NCBI RefSeq assembly: GCF_003966955.1
Contig: NZ_AP019367.1
Span: forward strand, 372,001-436,000
DNA from: Parolsenella catena
GTDB taxonomy: Bacteria > Actinomycetota > Coriobacteriia > Coriobacteriales > Atopobiaceae
Direction: 5' to 3'
Length of the DNA stretch: 64,000 bases
The notes under the pieces are model-generated. The model saw only the letters and a program-made list of their open reading frames with translations. It made no database searches and had not been told where the DNA came from. Positions 36,672 to 46,630 of this stretch are shown piece by piece (the first letter of the stretch is position 1; the number at the start of each line of letters is the position of its first letter). A program made the position numbers and the translations under genes.

Positions 36672-38768
36672 CTACGCGAGGACGTCTGCGGCGGCAAGCC
36701 AGGCGGGGGTCTCGGCGCTCACGACGCGCGCGCATGCGTAGGCGCGAGAGGGGCTCACGACGCTCGTGGCCTGGTAGGCGCCGGACGGCATGAGCTCGAG
36801 CGCCAGCGCGCAGTCGACGTGCGCGTCGTCCACGAGGGCGAGCGGCAGGAGCAAAAGCATGCGGTCGCGGGCGGCGTCGTAGGCCGGCGCCACGTGACGG
36901 TAGCTGCGCTGCGCCCGGGCGCGGGACAGGGCGATGGCATCCTCGAGCGCGCGGCAGGCGCGGCGGTAGCGGCCCGGCTCGTCTGCGATGGCGCGGGCGA
37001 GGGCCTTCACGGCGCGGGCGTGGTCTGCGGGTGCCTGAGCCTGGCCAAGGCTGCCGAGCAGCGGCTCCGCATCGCTTCCGGCCACGAGCTGGGAGAGAAA
37101 GCCGCGGGGCAGGCGGTCGAGGCCCGCGGAGAGCAGGGAGCGGTAGTCGGGGATGACCATGGCGCTCGCGCGCATGGCAACGTCATCGATGCTTCCCAGG
37201 TAGCTGGCACGCGCGGGCAGCTGCGGCAGCGTGGCGGAGAGGCGCGCGCCCAGCTCGCCGGAGCCGGCCGTGGCAAAGCCGTCGAGGCGCCAGGGGATGT
37301 CGGTGCCGGTGGGGGAGAGGACGGCGTAGAGCTCCTCGTCCATTGGCGTGGCGAGGCCCGTGTCGAACGCGGCGAGCGAGCCGTCGGCGGCAACGGCGAG
37401 CGCACCCATGGCACGCACGCGGGCGAGCGTGGAGGCCAGGTAGTCGCGCAGGGCCCCGTAGCGGTTGGCCTTGCCCACGCCCTCGCCGGGGTAGTTCCAC
37501 TTCTCGGGGGCCGCGGCCGTCGCGAGCGTGCCGAGCGTGCCCTCCCAGGTGCCGATCTCCATGAACTGCGCGAGGTCGCGGACGGGGTCTGCGGCGTCGC
37601 TGGCCCTCGCGCCCGAGAGCTGCGACCAGCAGCCGCCCTCTGCCTGGGGCAGGCCCTCGATGCCGGCGGCCTCGTGGGCGCTGCCCGTGCCGTCGTCGCC
37701 GTCTACGAGCGTGAGCTGCCAGCGGCGGGCGTCGCCTGCCTTGGCCTGGCGGCGGATGGTGACAGTGAGCGGTGCGGAGCCGTCCTCCTGCAGGTAGCGC
37801 AGGGGAAACGTCACGAGGTTGCGCGAGCCGGACGCCGTGCCCGTGGCGCGGGCCACGCGAAGGTCCTCGTCGAGCACGCGGTTGATGTCGGCGTCAAAGG
37901 GCAGCAGGCGCGTGAGCAGGCCGAGAATGGCCGGCTTCACGGACACCTCGTCGGCGAAGGAGCGGGGCAGGTCGTCTCGCGTGCGCGGCGCGGTGGCAAC
38001 GGCGCCGGGGTCGGCTGCCGCCGGCGTGGCCGGCTTGGGCGTGGGCTCGGGAGCTGGCTCCGGCGCGGCGGGAGAGGGCTCCGGCTCGGCGGGCGTCTGC
38101 GCGGCAATCTGCTCGAGGATGGAGGGGATGGTGACGGTGGTGCCGGGGTCGGTTGTCGCCGTCGCGGGCTCGGCGGATGCCTTCGGCGCGGCCTGCTCGA
38201 CGGGCTCCTCGGCCTTCTTGGGCTCGCGCTCCGGCTGCGGCTCGCGCTCCGGCTCCGGCGCGGCCTCGACCACGGGGGCCGGCTCGACGCTCGCCTCGGC
38301 CTGCTCTGTGGGCGTGGGCTGCGGCTCGGCCGTCTTCTTGGCTGCCGCCTCGGGCTTGGGCTTGGGCTGCGGCTCGGGCTTGGGCTCGCGCGTCTTGGGG
38401 CGCACGGGCTTCACGGCGCCCTTCTTGCGCTTCCAGGGCTTGCCGCCCTTGCCCGCGGGCTTCTTGGACTCCTCGGCGGCGGCGAGCGCATCGTCCCAGT
38501 CCGCGCGCGGCGTCACGGTGACGTAGTGGCGGCCGCCCTTGAACGTCGTGAGCTGGCAGAAGTCGGCCAGCTTGGAGAAGAGCGCCTCCGCGCTCTCAAA
38601 GCCAAGGTTCTCCGGCGTGAGGCCCGCCTCGGCGAGCACCTCGAGCACGCGAGGCATGAACACCTGCCTGCCGCATCCCACGGCCTGCCTGAGCAGCGCG
38701 TACATATAGAGCCTGTTGGCGTCCGTGAGCGTCACGGGGCCATTCTCGACCAGATGCTTCTTTGACAT
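36672..38768 (-). CDS. Winged-helix (OST-HTH/LOTUS-like) protein with C-terminal DUF3825
   Basis: 698 residues in three parts. Residues about 12-95 resemble an OST-HTH/LOTUS winged helix (ALLRQAVGCGRQVFMPRVLE, then FESAEALFSKLADF), a fold known to bind RNA. A long linker (about 100-265) is low-complexity Pro/Glu/Lys/Ala. The C-terminal half (about 380-690) matches DUF3825: a WNYPGEG start, then AADGSLAAFDTGLATPMDEE, and a closing DRMLLLLPLALVDDAHVDCAL. Other DUF3825 proteins are predicted RNA- or nucleotide-related, with no established activity. ATG 38768 has an AGGAG site. Divergent from pepT. Confidence 0.72.
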   Translation of the reverse strand: MSKKHLVENGPVTLTDANRLYMYALLRQAVGCGRQVFMPRVLEVLAEAGLTPENLGFESAEALFSKLADFCQLTTFKGGRHYVTVTPRADWDDALAAAEESKKPAGKGGKPWKRKKGAVKPVRPKTREPKPEPQPKPKPEAAAKKTAEPQPTPTEQAEASVEPAPVVEAAPEPEREPQPEREPKKAEEPVEQAAPKASAEPATATTDPGTTVTIPSILEQIAAQTPAEPEPSPAAPEPAPEPTPKPATPAAADPGAVATAPRTRDDLPRSFADEVSVKPAILGLLTRLLPFDADINRVLDEDLRVARATGTASGSRNLVTFPLRYLQEDGSAPLTVTIRRQAKAGDARRWQLTLVDGDDGTGSAHEAAGIEGLPQAEGGCWSQLSGARASDAADPVRDLAQFMEIGTWEGTLGTLATAAAPEKWNYPGEGVGKANRYGALRDYLASTLARVRAMGALAVAADGSLAAFDTGLATPMDEELYAVLSPTGTDIPWRLDGFATAGSGELGARLSATLPQLPARASYLGSIDDVAMRASAMVIPDYRSLLSAGLDRLPRGFLSQLVAGSDAEPLLGSLGQAQAPADHARAVKALARAIADEPGRYRRACRALEDAIALSRARAQRSYRHVAPAYDAARDRMLLLLPLALVDDAHVDCALALELMPSGAYQATSVVSPSRAYACARVVSAETPAWLAAADVLA

Positions 38769-38915
38769 GCTGTGCTCCTAAATCCGTGCGCGGTCCGGGC
38801 TGGCAAGGGGGCCGTCCCGTTGCCGGCCCGGGCGAGATTGTCTGCCCACTAGGCTATCACGATGCCGCTCGCGCGCGGTATAGTCGAGGCGTTTGACCAG
38901 CCCTAAGGAGGACCC

Positions 38916-40178
38916 ATGCCCGGATACACCCCCAAGTCCAGCGACGTGCTCGAGCGCTTCCTGCGCTACGTGCAGGTTGACTCCCAGTCCGACCCCCACA
39001 ACGAGGACGAGACGCCCTCGACCGCCTGCCAGCGCAACCTCGCCCGCCTGCTCGCGAGCGAGCTCGCCGAGCTCGGCTGCGAGGACGTCGCGCTCACCGA
39101 GCACGCCTACGTCACGGCCTCGCTGCCCGCGAGCGCCGGCGCCGAGGGCCTGCCCGCGCTTGGCCTCATCGCCCACGTGGATACGGCGCCCGACGCCCCG
39201 GCAAGCGGCGTGCGCCCGCACATCGTGCGCTACGAGGGCGGCGAGCTCGTCCACGGCGAGCGCGACGGCAAGCGCGTCGTGACGACGCCCGAGGAGCTGC
39301 CGGCCCTGCTGCGCCACGTGGGCGAGGACCTCGTCTGCACGGACGGCACCACGCTGCTCGGCGCCGATGACAAGGCCGGCGTGGCAGAGATCGTCGCCCT
39401 CCTCGCGCGCCTCGCCGCCACGCCCGAGCTGCCGCATCCCTGCATCAAGGTCGCGTTTGTCCCCGACGAGGAGATCGGCCACGGTGCGGCGCTGCTCGAC
39501 CTCGACGCGTTTGGCGCCACGTGGGCCTACACCGTTGACGGCGAGGAGCTCGGCGAGTTCAACTGGGAGTGCTTCTCGGCCAGCCAGGCCACCGTCACGG
39601 CCCACGGCGTCGAGGTTCATCCCGGCAGCGCCAAGGGCGTCATGGTGAACGCCATCACGCTGCTGCGCGAGTTCGACGAGCTGCTGCCGGCGGCCGAGCG
39701 CCCCGAGCACACGGAGGGCTACGAGGGGTTCTTCCACCCCATCGAGATCTCCGGCGGCTCGGGCGAGGCCACGCTCACCTACATCGTCCGCGACTTCGAC
39801 GCCGAGCGCTTTGCCGCGCGCGAGCAGCTGCTTCGCGACTGCGCGGCCTTCCTCAACCAGCGCTATGGCGACGGCACCGTGACGGTTGAGGTGCGCGAGC
39901 AGTACCGCAACATGGTCGAGCGCCTGCGCGGCATGGACTTCCTGCGCGACAACGCGCTCGACGCCATGGCGGCATGCGGCATGGAGCCGCGCGTCGTGCC
40001 CGTGCGTGGCGGCACGGACGGCGCCCAGCTCACGCTGCGCGGCCTGCCGTGCCCCAACCTGCCCACGGGCGGGTACAACTTCCATGGCGTGCGCGAGTTC
40101 ATCCCCGTGCGCAGCATGGAGCTCATGGTGGATGCGCTCGAGCAGCTCGTCGGGCGCTTCGCGGTGCCGCAGGAGTAG
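38916..40178 (+). CDS. pepT: Peptidase T (tripeptide aminopeptidase)
   Basis: 420 residues, M20B zinc peptidase that removes N-terminal residues from tripeptides. Metal and catalytic segments are in order: LGLIAHVDTAPD, LLGADDKAGVAEI, FVPDEEIGHGA, then HPGSAKGVMVNA at the dimerisation domain and PTGGYNFHGVREFIPV near the end. ATG 38916 is preceded by AAGGAGG. The divergent gap to the DUF3825 gene holds a -10-like TATAGT near 38879. It heads a run of genes through 41.6 kb. Confidence 0.94.
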   Translation: MPGYTPKSSDVLERFLRYVQVDSQSDPHNEDETPSTACQRNLARLLASELAELGCEDVALTEHAYVTASLPASAGAEGLPALGLIAHVDTAPDAPASGVRPHIVRYEGGELVHGERDGKRVVTTPEELPALLRHVGEDLVCTDGTTLLGADDKAGVAEIVALLARLAATPELPHPCIKVAFVPDEEIGHGAALLDLDAFGATWAYTVDGEELGEFNWECFSASQATVTAHGVEVHPGSAKGVMVNAITLLREFDELLPAAERPEHTEGYEGFFHPIEISGGSGEATLTYIVRDFDAERFAAREQLLRDCAAFLNQRYGDGTVTVEVREQYRNMVERLRGMDFLRDNALDAMAACGMEPRVVPVRGGTDGAQLTLRGLPCPNLPTGGYNFHGVREFIPVRSMELMVDALEQLVGRFAVPQE

Positions 40179-40301
40179 GGCGGCCGCGGCCTTGGCGTGA
40201 TTCTCGCCCGGGTCGCCCTGCGCCGCCGCCCGACGGCTGGCCGCGTCCGCTGGCCCGTCGCGCTTCTCGGCCACGTTGGCTCCAAAAACGAAGGGACTCA
40301 C

Positions 40302-41102
40302 ATGATCAAGCTCATCGCCTCCGACATGGACGGCACGCTGCTCGACGAGAACTCCCGGGTGCCGCCCGTGACCTTTGGCCTCATCCACGAGCTTCACGAG
40401 GCGGGCGTGCACTTTGCCGCGAGCTCGGGGCGGCGCCTCGACACGCTGCACGAGTTCTTTGCGCCCGTCGTGGACGAGATGGACTTCGTGGCGAGCAACG
40501 GCGCCCAGGTCACGGTGGCAGGCGAGCTCATCGACCGCGAGGTGTTCTCGCACATCGGGCTGCGGCGCCTCAAGGAGACGGTTGAGCGCTTCGACTGCCT
40601 GCACATCGCCCTGTTCGACCGCACGCGCAGCTTCCTGCTCGACGACGAGGACCGCTTCGAGCGCGAGATCGACAAGGACCTGCTCTCGGCCGTGCGCGTC
40701 TTTGACGTGCCAGACCCCGAGGTGAACATTCTGAAGGTGTCCGTCTTCTGCGACACGCCCGCCTACACGATGGACATGGCCTACGTGCTGCAGCGCGAGC
40801 TGGGGGACTGGTTCGTGTTCGCGCCGTCGGGCTCCAAGTGGATCGACGTCATGCAGATGGGCGTGAGCAAGGCGTCGGGCATCCAGCAGATCATGGGGCA
40901 CCTGGGCGTCGACGCGAGCGAGGTCATGGCGTTTGGCGACGCGATGAACGACTACGAGATCCTGCGCCTCGTGGGCCATCCCATCGCCATGGGAAACGGG
41001 CGCTACGCGGCGAAGCAGATAGCAGAGCGTGTCATTGGCACCAATGCGGAGCAGGCCGTTCAGGCAGAGATGAGGCGCGTGCTCGCGAGCATGCGCGGTT
41101 AG
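40302..41102 (+). CDS. Cof-type HAD-superfamily phosphatase
   Basis: 266 residues. Motif I DMDGTLLDEN (nucleophile Asp), motif II ASSGR, motif III Lys in the KASGIQQIM segment and motif IV FGDAMNDYEIL are all present, with a C2b cap domain between. Cof-type enzymes dephosphorylate sugar phosphates, FMN or pyridoxal phosphate. ATG 40302 is just downstream of AAGGGA; the frame is open 105 bp upstream without a site. It runs into the PTH2 gene after 9 bp. Confidence 0.9.
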   Translation: MIKLIASDMDGTLLDENSRVPPVTFGLIHELHEAGVHFAASSGRRLDTLHEFFAPVVDEMDFVASNGAQVTVAGELIDREVFSHIGLRRLKETVERFDCLHIALFDRTRSFLLDDEDRFEREIDKDLLSAVRVFDVPDPEVNILKVSVFCDTPAYTMDMAYVLQRELGDWFVFAPSGSKWIDVMQMGVSKASGIQQIMGHLGVDASEVMAFGDAMNDYEILRLVGHPIAMGNGRYAAKQIAERVIGTNAEQAVQAEMRRVLASMRG

Positions 41103-41111
41103 GGGGACGAG

Positions 41112-41633
41112 ATGGCATCGGCGGCGTTGGCTTCGAGGGAGACGAGCTCTGCGGACGCAAGGGGCGAGGTGGGCGGCCCGATCGTGCGGCAGTACGTGGT
41201 CGTGGACCGTTCTCTGGGCATGAGCGCGGGCAAGCTCGCGGCACAGGTGGCGCATGCGAGCGTGGCGGCGCTGCTCGCGGGCACGCAGCGTTACGTGGAG
41301 CAGGGAGACGCCGGCGTGGCGCCCATCGGCCTGGAGTGGGGTGGCAGCCTGGCGCGAACCTCCATTGACGCCGACGTCCTCGCGGCGTGGGTGCGCCAGG
41401 GCGAGCCCAAGATCGTGCTGGCCGTCGATGGCGAGCGCGCGCTGGCATCGCTCGTGAACCGTGCGGAGAGTCGCGGTCTCATGGAGGGCATGGACTTCTT
41501 CTGCATCCGCGACGCATGCCGCACCGAGCTCACGCCGGACGCGAGTGGCAGTCGTTGGACGTGCGTGGGCTTTGCGCCCATGGACATGGAGACGATCGCG
41601 CCCGTCACGGGCCAGCTGCCGCTGTATCGGTAG
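41112..41633 (+). CDS. Peptidyl-tRNA hydrolase, PTH2 type
   Basis: 173 residues. The core VRQYVVVDRSLGMSAGKLAAQVAHASVAAL is the PTH2 signature found mainly in archaea and eukaryotes, followed by KIVLAVDGERALASL and a late FCIRDACRTEL segment. PTH2 frees stalled peptidyl-tRNA, overlapping in function with bacterial Pth. The N-terminal 22 residues are extra and Ala/Ser-rich; internal starts are possible. Some actinobacteria carry this second hydrolase type. It begins 9 bp after the HAD gene, so it is co-transcribed. Confidence 0.82.
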   Translation: MASAALASRETSSADARGEVGGPIVRQYVVVDRSLGMSAGKLAAQVAHASVAALLAGTQRYVEQGDAGVAPIGLEWGGSLARTSIDADVLAAWVRQGEPKIVLAVDGERALASLVNRAESRGLMEGMDFFCIRDACRTELTPDASGSRWTCVGFAPMDMETIAPVTGQLPLYR

Positions 41634-41656
41634 GACTGGTTTCTTGGGGTTGGTCT

Positions 41657-41702
41657 GCCGGCCGGCGGGGCGCTTGCGCCTCTCCGGCCGTTCGTTTTTG
41701 CG
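41657..41702 (+). terminator. Terminator after the PTH2 gene
   Basis: GGCCGGCGGGGCGC pairs imperfectly with GCGCCTCTCCGGCC and is followed within a few bases by GTTTTT. It overlaps the palindrome at 41692. Confidence 0.65.
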
Positions 41703-41717
41703 AATCCGCAAAAACGA
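41692..41717. promoter_or_regulatory. Perfect palindrome TCGTTTTTGCG / CGCAAAAACGA
   Basis: Two perfect 11-bp arms flank AATC. It lies just after the PTH2 terminator and 32 bp before a TIR element. It could be an operator or a second termination hairpin; the T-rich left arm overlaps the terminator tail. Confidence 0.5.
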
Positions 41718-41748
41718 GTAGAGGTTCGTGCGTTGAGACGCGGGCTGA

Positions 41749-41940
41749 TGGCAGAAAAGGCATCATGTGTGCGATGGTGCGTGGTCTCAGGCTCTGCTTG
41801 TGGCTTTCGAGCTCCTAGTTTCCGAACGAATTGATAAATTCGTTCGGAAACTATAACTATTGGCCGCCATTTATCGCACATAGCGGGGTATTTTTTGCAG
41901 TTATGGAGCCGAGAGCGCACACTTAATGGGTTTTGTGACA
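41749..41940. repeat. TIR element copy 3 (192 bp)
   Basis: The left end (41749-41773) is degenerate, TGGCAGAAAAGGCATC then ATGTGTGCG. The right end (41916-41940) reads CGCACAC then TTAATGGGTTTTGTGACA. Inside lies a 36-bp palindrome (41817-41852) and a TCGCACATAGC box near 41873. It occupies the 471-bp gap between the PTH2 gene and the ABC-FtsX fusion. I see no gene in this gap. Confidence 0.68.
41816..41853. repeat. 36-bp palindrome, copy A
   Basis: AGTTTCCGAACGAATT and AATTCGTTCGGAAACT are perfect 16-bp arms around GATA, extended by an outer T-A pair. Two more copies with the same geometry lie at 51217 and 51448. Confidence 0.75.
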
Positions 41941-42033
41941 GTTTTGCGGCGTGGGACTGATTGCCGGGGCCATGGCGAGTCTCTGTGGCCTCACATTTGC
42001 CGTCGTCCGGCCGCCAAATGGGCACTACTGTAC

Positions 42034-42046
42034 CTAACAGTGTTAG
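42034..42046 (+). promoter_or_regulatory. Candidate operator CTAACAGTGTTAG
   Basis: A 13-bp palindrome (CTAAC, AGT, GTTAG) 59 bp before the ABC-FtsX fusion gene. Sites of this shape are typical of TetR-family regulators controlling exporters, but no such regulator is adjacent. Confidence 0.5.
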
Positions 42047-42104
42047 ATATCAGGCCACGGATGGCGCCACCACGGCCCGGCGCCACAGAAACGGACTTCA
42101 CCGC

Positions 42105-45100
42105 ATGATTGAGATCAAGGACATCGCCAAGTCATACAAGACCGGCGACTTCGTGCAGCGCGCGCTCGACGGCGTCTCCATAACGTTTCGAGAGAGCGAG
42201 TTCGTGGCCGTGCTCGGCCCCTCGGGCTCTGGCAAGACGACGTTTCTCAACATCCTGGGCGGCTTCGACCACGCGGACTCTGGCGACATCGTCGTGAACG
42301 GCGTTTCCACGAGAGACTACACGGATGCGGACTGGGATACGTACCGCAACCACCGCATTGGCTTCGTGTTCCAGAGCTACAACCTCATTCCCCACCAGTC
42401 GATCCTGCAAAACGTCGAGCTCGCGCTCACGCTGGCGGGTGTCGGCCGCGCCGAGCGCCGCGAGCGCGCCCGCGCGGCGCTCGAGCGCGTGGGCCTGGGC
42501 CAGCACGTCAACAAGCGACCGTCCCAACTCTCCGGCGGACAGATGCAGCGCGTGGCCATCGCCCGCGCCCTTGTGAATGACCCAGAGATCGTGCTGGCAG
42601 ACGAGCCCACGGGAGCCCTTGACACCGAGACGGGCATCCAGGTCATGAACCTGCTTGCCGAGGTTGCCCGCGACCGCCTCGTCATCATGGTCACGCACAA
42701 CCCGCAGCTCGCCGAGGACTACGCCACGCGCATCGTGCGCATCAAGGACGGCCGGGTCGTGGGGGACACGCGCCCCATCGAGCCGGCCGAGCTCGCCGCC
42801 CAGCGCGCCGCCGAGAAGGGCTCCGAGCAGCCACGTCGCCGCTCGTCCATGGGTTTCCTCACGGCGCTGGCCCTGTCTGCCAACAACCTCATGACCAAGA
42901 AGGGCCGCACGGCCATGACGGCCTTCGCCGGCTCCATCGGCATCATCGGCATCGCGGCGATCCTCGCGCTCTCCAACGGCGTGAACGACTACATCGCACG
43001 CGTGGAGCAGGACACGCTCTCGAGCTACCCGCTGTCCATCGCCAAGCAGAGCTATGACATGTCCGGCATGCTCACCGGCGATGACACCAGCTCGCAGGAT
43101 GCGGGCGACGTCACGGACGCGAGCTCCGTTGACGCAAGCCAGCCCATCCCCGAGGCCACGGTCCTGCGCGACATGTTCGCGAGCGTGAAGTCCAACGACA
43201 TGACGAGCTTCAAGTCCTGGCTCGACGCCGGCGGCGACGGCCTCGCGAGCGACGTAAGCGCCATCCAGTACGACTACGGCATCACCCCGATCGTCTACCG
43301 CGAGAACGGCGATGGCGCGGACCCAACGAAGCTCGTGCCCAACAGCATGACGCAGGTCTATGGCGGAGGTGCCTCGAGCGCGGCCATGGCCGGCACCATG
43401 ATGTCGTCCAGCGCGAGCGCCTTCAGCGAGATGCTCGACGACCAGAGCCTGCTCGACTCGCAGTATGACGTCGTTGCCGGCCGTTGGGCGAGCGCGCCCG
43501 ACGAGGCGGTCCTCGTGCTGTCCCAGAGCGGCAAGGTCAGCGACTACACGCTCTACAGCATCGGCGTGCTCGACATCGACGAGATGAACGACCTCGTCTC
43601 GAGCGCCATGTCGGCGGACGGCGACGTCACCACGCCCGACACGGACGTCAACTTCACCTACGATGACGCGCTCAACACGAGCTTCAAGGTCCTGGGCCCG
43701 TCTGACGCCTACAGGAGAAACGACGGGACGGGCGGCTGGACCGACATGTCCGGTGACGCCGACTTCATGGCGGCCCAGGTCGCAGATGGCCTCGACCTCA
43801 AGATCGTGGGCGTCGTGCGCCCCAACGGCTCTTCGAACGCCAACGCCCTGCAGTCGGGCGTCAACTACACGCACGGCCTCACCGAGGAGCTCATGGCGCG
43901 CGCCGCGAGCTCGCAGATCGTTCAGCAGCAGCTCGCGAATCCCGACGTCGACGTGTTCACGGGCAAGACGTTCGACGAGCTGGCCGACGAGAGCAAGCGG
44001 GGCATGGACCTGTCGAGCGTGTTCTCCGTCGACGAGGCGGCGCTCAGGCGCGCCTTCACGTTCGATACCTCGGCGCTCAACCTGCAGGGCTTCGACATGG
44101 GAGGCCTGGACATGGGCAGCGTGGACATCGACCTGTCGGGGGTGGCGAGTGGCGTTGACCTCGACAAGATCATGGCCGGGGCTCCCACGCCGGACCTGTC
44201 CGGCGCCATCGACGGCTCGCTCACGCCCGAGCAGCTCCAGCAGCTCGAGGCCGGCGCTACGCAGCTGCTGAACGGCTTTCTCAAGTCAGACGAGTTCAAG
44301 GTCGTCCTCGACGAGTACCTCAAGGACCCCTCGGTCGGTCTTGACGCCCAGAAGCTCGCCGACGCGTTCGGCACCTACGTTGCCGGCGACGCGGACGCCC
44401 AGCAGGTCATGGCCCAGATGAGGGCCCTGCTTGGCGACGTCGTCTCCGATCGTCTCCAGCGGGTGCTGGGCGACTACGTCAAGGGCAGCCTCGCCCCCTA
44501 CCTCGAGGGCGTGGTCTCCCAGCTCATGCAGCAAGTGGGCGAGGACATTGCCGCGAGCGTGTCCGGCCAGCTGCAGGCGGCGCTCACACAGGCCATGGCG
44601 GGCATGGGTTCCCAGCTTGCCGCGGGCATGCAAAACGCGTTCCACGTTGACGCGAGTGCGTTCGCGAACGCCATCCACTTCAACATGACGGCCGAGGACC
44701 TCGCGTCGCTCATGACGAGCTATGCCAACGCGAGCAGGCTCACCTACGACAACAACCTCACCACGCTGGGCTACGCGGACGAGGCCGACCCGCAGTCCAT
44801 CAAGATCTACCCGGTCGACTTTGACGCCAAGGAGCGCGTGCTTGGCCACATCGACGCCTACAACGAGCAGGTAAAGGCCGTCGGTCAGGAGGACCGCGCC
44901 ATCTCCTACACCGACTACATGGGCGTCATCATGGGCAGCGTCACCGACATCGTGAACATGATCTCTCTCGTGCTCATCGCGTTCGTGAGCATCTCGCTGG
45001 TGGTGAGCTCGATCATGATTGGCATCATCACCTACATCAGCGTGCTCGAGCGCAAGAAGGAGATCGGCATCCTGCGCGCCATGGGCGCCTCGAAGGGCAA

Positions 45101-45362
45101 CGTCGCGAACGTCTTCAACGCCGAGACGTTCATCGAGGGGCTCATCGCGGGCGTGTTTGCCATCGCCGTGGTCGTGGGCGTGTCGTTCCCGGTGAACGCG
45201 TGGGTCGAGGCCACGCACAACGTGAGCAACATCATGAGCCTGCCCGTTGGTGCGGCCGTGACGCTCATCGTGATATCGGTGCTGCTCACGGTAGTCGCCG
45301 GCCTCATCCCGTCGTTCTCCGCCAGTCGCCGCGACCCGGTGGAGGCCCTCCGCAGCGAGTAG
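42105..45362 (+). CDS. ABC transporter, fused ATPase and FtsX-type permease
   Basis: 1085 residues. The ATPase comes first: Walker [10 protein letters not shown] (38-46), [30 protein letters not shown] and VTHNPQ. A helix near 265-290 ([20 protein letters not shown]) opens the permease, followed by an external region of about 600 residues, partly helical and rich in Ala, Asp and Gln. Three final helices (about 955-1075) with the [18 protein letters not shown] loop form the FtsX core. Fusion and layout resemble MacB/YknY-type exporters in Gram-positives. The ribosome binding site is weak. A candidate operator lies upstream. Confidence 0.9.
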   Translation: MIEIKDIAKSYKTGDFVQRALDGVSITFRESEFVAVLGPSGSGKTTFLNILGGFDHADSGDIVVNGVSTRDYTDADWDTYRNHRIGFVFQSYNLIPHQSILQNVELALTLAGVGRAERRERARAALERVGLGQHVNKRPSQLSGGQMQRVAIARALVNDPEIVLADEPTGALDTETGIQVMNLLAEVARDRLVIMVTHNPQLAEDYATRIVRIKDGRVVGDTRPIEPAELAAQRAAEKGSEQPRRRSSMGFLTALALSANNLMTKKGRTAMTAFAGSIGIIGIAAILALSNGVNDYIARVEQDTLSSYPLSIAKQSYDMSGMLTGDDTSSQDAGDVTDASSVDASQPIPEATVLRDMFASVKSNDMTSFKSWLDAGGDGLASDVSAIQYDYGITPIVYRENGDGADPTKLVPNSMTQVYGGGASSAAMAGTMMSSSASAFSEMLDDQSLLDSQYDVVAGRWASAPDEAVLVLSQSGKVSDYTLYSIGVLDIDEMNDLVSSAMSADGDVTTPDTDVNFTYDDALNTSFKVLGPSDAYRRNDGTGGWTDMSGDADFMAAQVADGLDLKIVGVVRPNGSSNANALQSGVNYTHGLTEELMARAASSQIVQQQLANPDVDVFTGKTFDELADESKRGMDLSSVFSVDEAALRRAFTFDTSALNLQGFDMGGLDMGSVDIDLSGVASGVDLDKIMAGAPTPDLSGAIDGSLTPEQLQQLEAGATQLLNGFLKSDEFKVVLDEYLKDPSVGLDAQKLADAFGTYVAGDADAQQVMAQMRALLGDVVSDRLQRVLGDYVKGSLAPYLEGVVSQLMQQVGEDIAASVSGQLQAALTQAMAGMGSQLAAGMQNAFHVDASAFANAIHFNMTAEDLASLMTSYANASRLTYDNNLTTLGYADEADPQSIKIYPVDFDAKERVLGHIDAYNEQVKAVGQEDRAISYTDYMGVIMGSVTDIVNMISLVLIAFVSISLVVSSIMIGIITYISVLERKKEIGILRAMGASKGNVANVFNAETFIEGLIAGVFAIAVVVGVSFPVNAWVEATHNVSNIMSLPVGAAVTLIVISVLLTVVAGLIPSFSASRRDPVEALRSE

Positions 45363-45363
45363 C

Positions 45364-45437
45364 GGAGCCAAAGGGGACGGGTTCGTTTGGTCCCATCTCG
45401 GGAGCCAAAGGGGACGGGTTCGTTTGGTCCCATCTCG
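45364..45437. repeat. Two tandem 37-bp GGGGACGGG-type repeats
   Basis: Identical units start at 45364 and 45401: GGAGCCAAAGGGGACGGG then TTCGTTTGGTCCCATCTCG. They directly follow the ABC-FtsX stop. The same core occurs at 30.9 and 54.6-54.8 kb. Confidence 0.85.
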
Positions 45438-45474
45438 GGGCGCTGCCGGCGAGGCTGCCGGTGGCGCCCCCTTT
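45437..45474. terminator. Bidirectional terminator between convergent genes
   Basis: GGGGCGC pairs with GCGCCCC around a GC-rich loop that has its own inner GCCGGC/GCCGGT pairing, followed by CTTTG. It lies between the ABC-FtsX and endonuclease-family stop codons. Confidence 0.65.
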
Positions 45475-45475
45475 G

Positions 45476-46498
45476 CTACACCACGAGCGTGGCGAGAAGC
45501 GCGGCGTGGTCCGAGCCGGGGATGGCGAGCGTCTGGAGGTCCGTTGCGGCCACGCCGCCGCTCGTGACCACGTGGTCGATGCCGCACAGCGCGGGCACGG
45601 CGCCGCCCGACGGCCACGTGGGCACGAGCCCCTGGCCAGCCTCGCGTGCGGCGTCATGGAGCGTGGGCAGGCCGTCCGCCTTGCTCTCGCCGAGCATCGC
45701 ACGGAACGGCGCGTGGTCGTACGTGGCGTTGAAGTCTCCAAGCAGCACATAGCCGGGCGAGCCAGCCGCCGCAAGTCTGGCGCGCACGACGCCGATTTCC
45801 TCGACGCTCCTGCGCCACAGGCCCCAGTAGCCGGGCTGCGGCGAGCACGTGTGGACCGAGACGAGCCGCACGCGCGCCACCGAGCCATCCGCACGCGTCA
45901 CGTCAACGGTGCCCGCCGGCATGGCCGAGGCAGACGAACCGATGTCGTCGCTCGCCACGTCTGCGAGTGGCAGCGCGCTCCACACGCCGTTGCCGTACAC
46001 GCCGTCTGACGAGGAGCGCTCCGAGTAGGGGAGCAGCTCGTCGAGACCGGCGGCCTTGAGCGCGTCGACGAACGGCACGGTCGTCTCCTGCAGCGCGAGG
46101 ACCTGAACGTGCTGCTCGCGCACGGCGGCGACGATGTCCCCAGCGCTTGCGGCTCCCTTGTACACGTTGCAGGTCATGACGCGAAGCGAGGCTGCGTCGC
46201 TATTGGCCTGGGCAGCCTCGACGCGCGAGGAGGGCGAGGCGAGCGGCGCCAGCCACAGGGCCTCGAGTGCGAGCGCGGCGGCGGCTACGATGCGGATGAT
46301 GCGGCGGCTCACTCGGCGGTGACGCCAGGCTCGCGGCGCGAGCGTGAGCGCGAGCGCGAGGGCCGCCGTGGCGGCGTACAGGGGTGTCACGGCGGCCAAT
46401 ATCGGGAGAAACGGTAGGTCAGAGAGACTGACGGGAAGCAGCCGGGCTACGATGCCGGTGGTTATTATCGCGGCTAGCAGCCAGGTTATGACGCGCAT
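45476..46498 (-). CDS. Endonuclease/exonuclease/phosphatase family membrane protein
   Basis: 340 residues: about three N-terminal membrane helices (5-90), then an extracytoplasmic EEP domain. Conserved pieces are MTCNVYKGAA, LALQETT, SVHTCSPQPGYW, LLGDFNATYDHAPF and CGIDHVV with a closing GSDHAALLATL. EEP enzymes cut phosphodiesters of DNA, sphingomyelin or inositol phosphates; the membrane topology suggests action outside the cell membrane. ATG 46498 has a GGAGGG site. Substrate unknown. Confidence 0.85.
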   Translation of the reverse strand: MRVITWLLAAIITTGIVARLLPVSLSDLPFLPILAAVTPLYAATAALALALTLAPRAWRHRRVSRRIIRIVAAAALALEALWLAPLASPSSRVEAAQANSDAASLRVMTCNVYKGAASAGDIVAAVREQHVQVLALQETTVPFVDALKAAGLDELLPYSERSSSDGVYGNGVWSALPLADVASDDIGSSASAMPAGTVDVTRADGSVARVRLVSVHTCSPQPGYWGLWRRSVEEIGVVRARLAAAGSPGYVLLGDFNATYDHAPFRAMLGESKADGLPTLHDAAREAGQGLVPTWPSGGAVPALCGIDHVVTSGGVAATDLQTLAIPGSDHAALLATLVV

Positions 46499-46630
46499 AC
46501 TTCCCTCCTCGTCCTTGTCACGCAAATCTATCTCGGGCTACCAACTATGCCACCGATTGGGTACCCTTCATGCAAACGGCAGGAGGCCCAAAAGCCTTTG
46601 GCACTTCTGGGGGCCCACGGAGAGGAGCGC

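Noticed and set aside
36663-38765. Long plus-strand open frame opposite the DUF3825 protein
   Set aside because: It is the complement of the Pro/Glu/Lys-rich gene; the minus-strand frame has recognisable domains and an AGGAG site.
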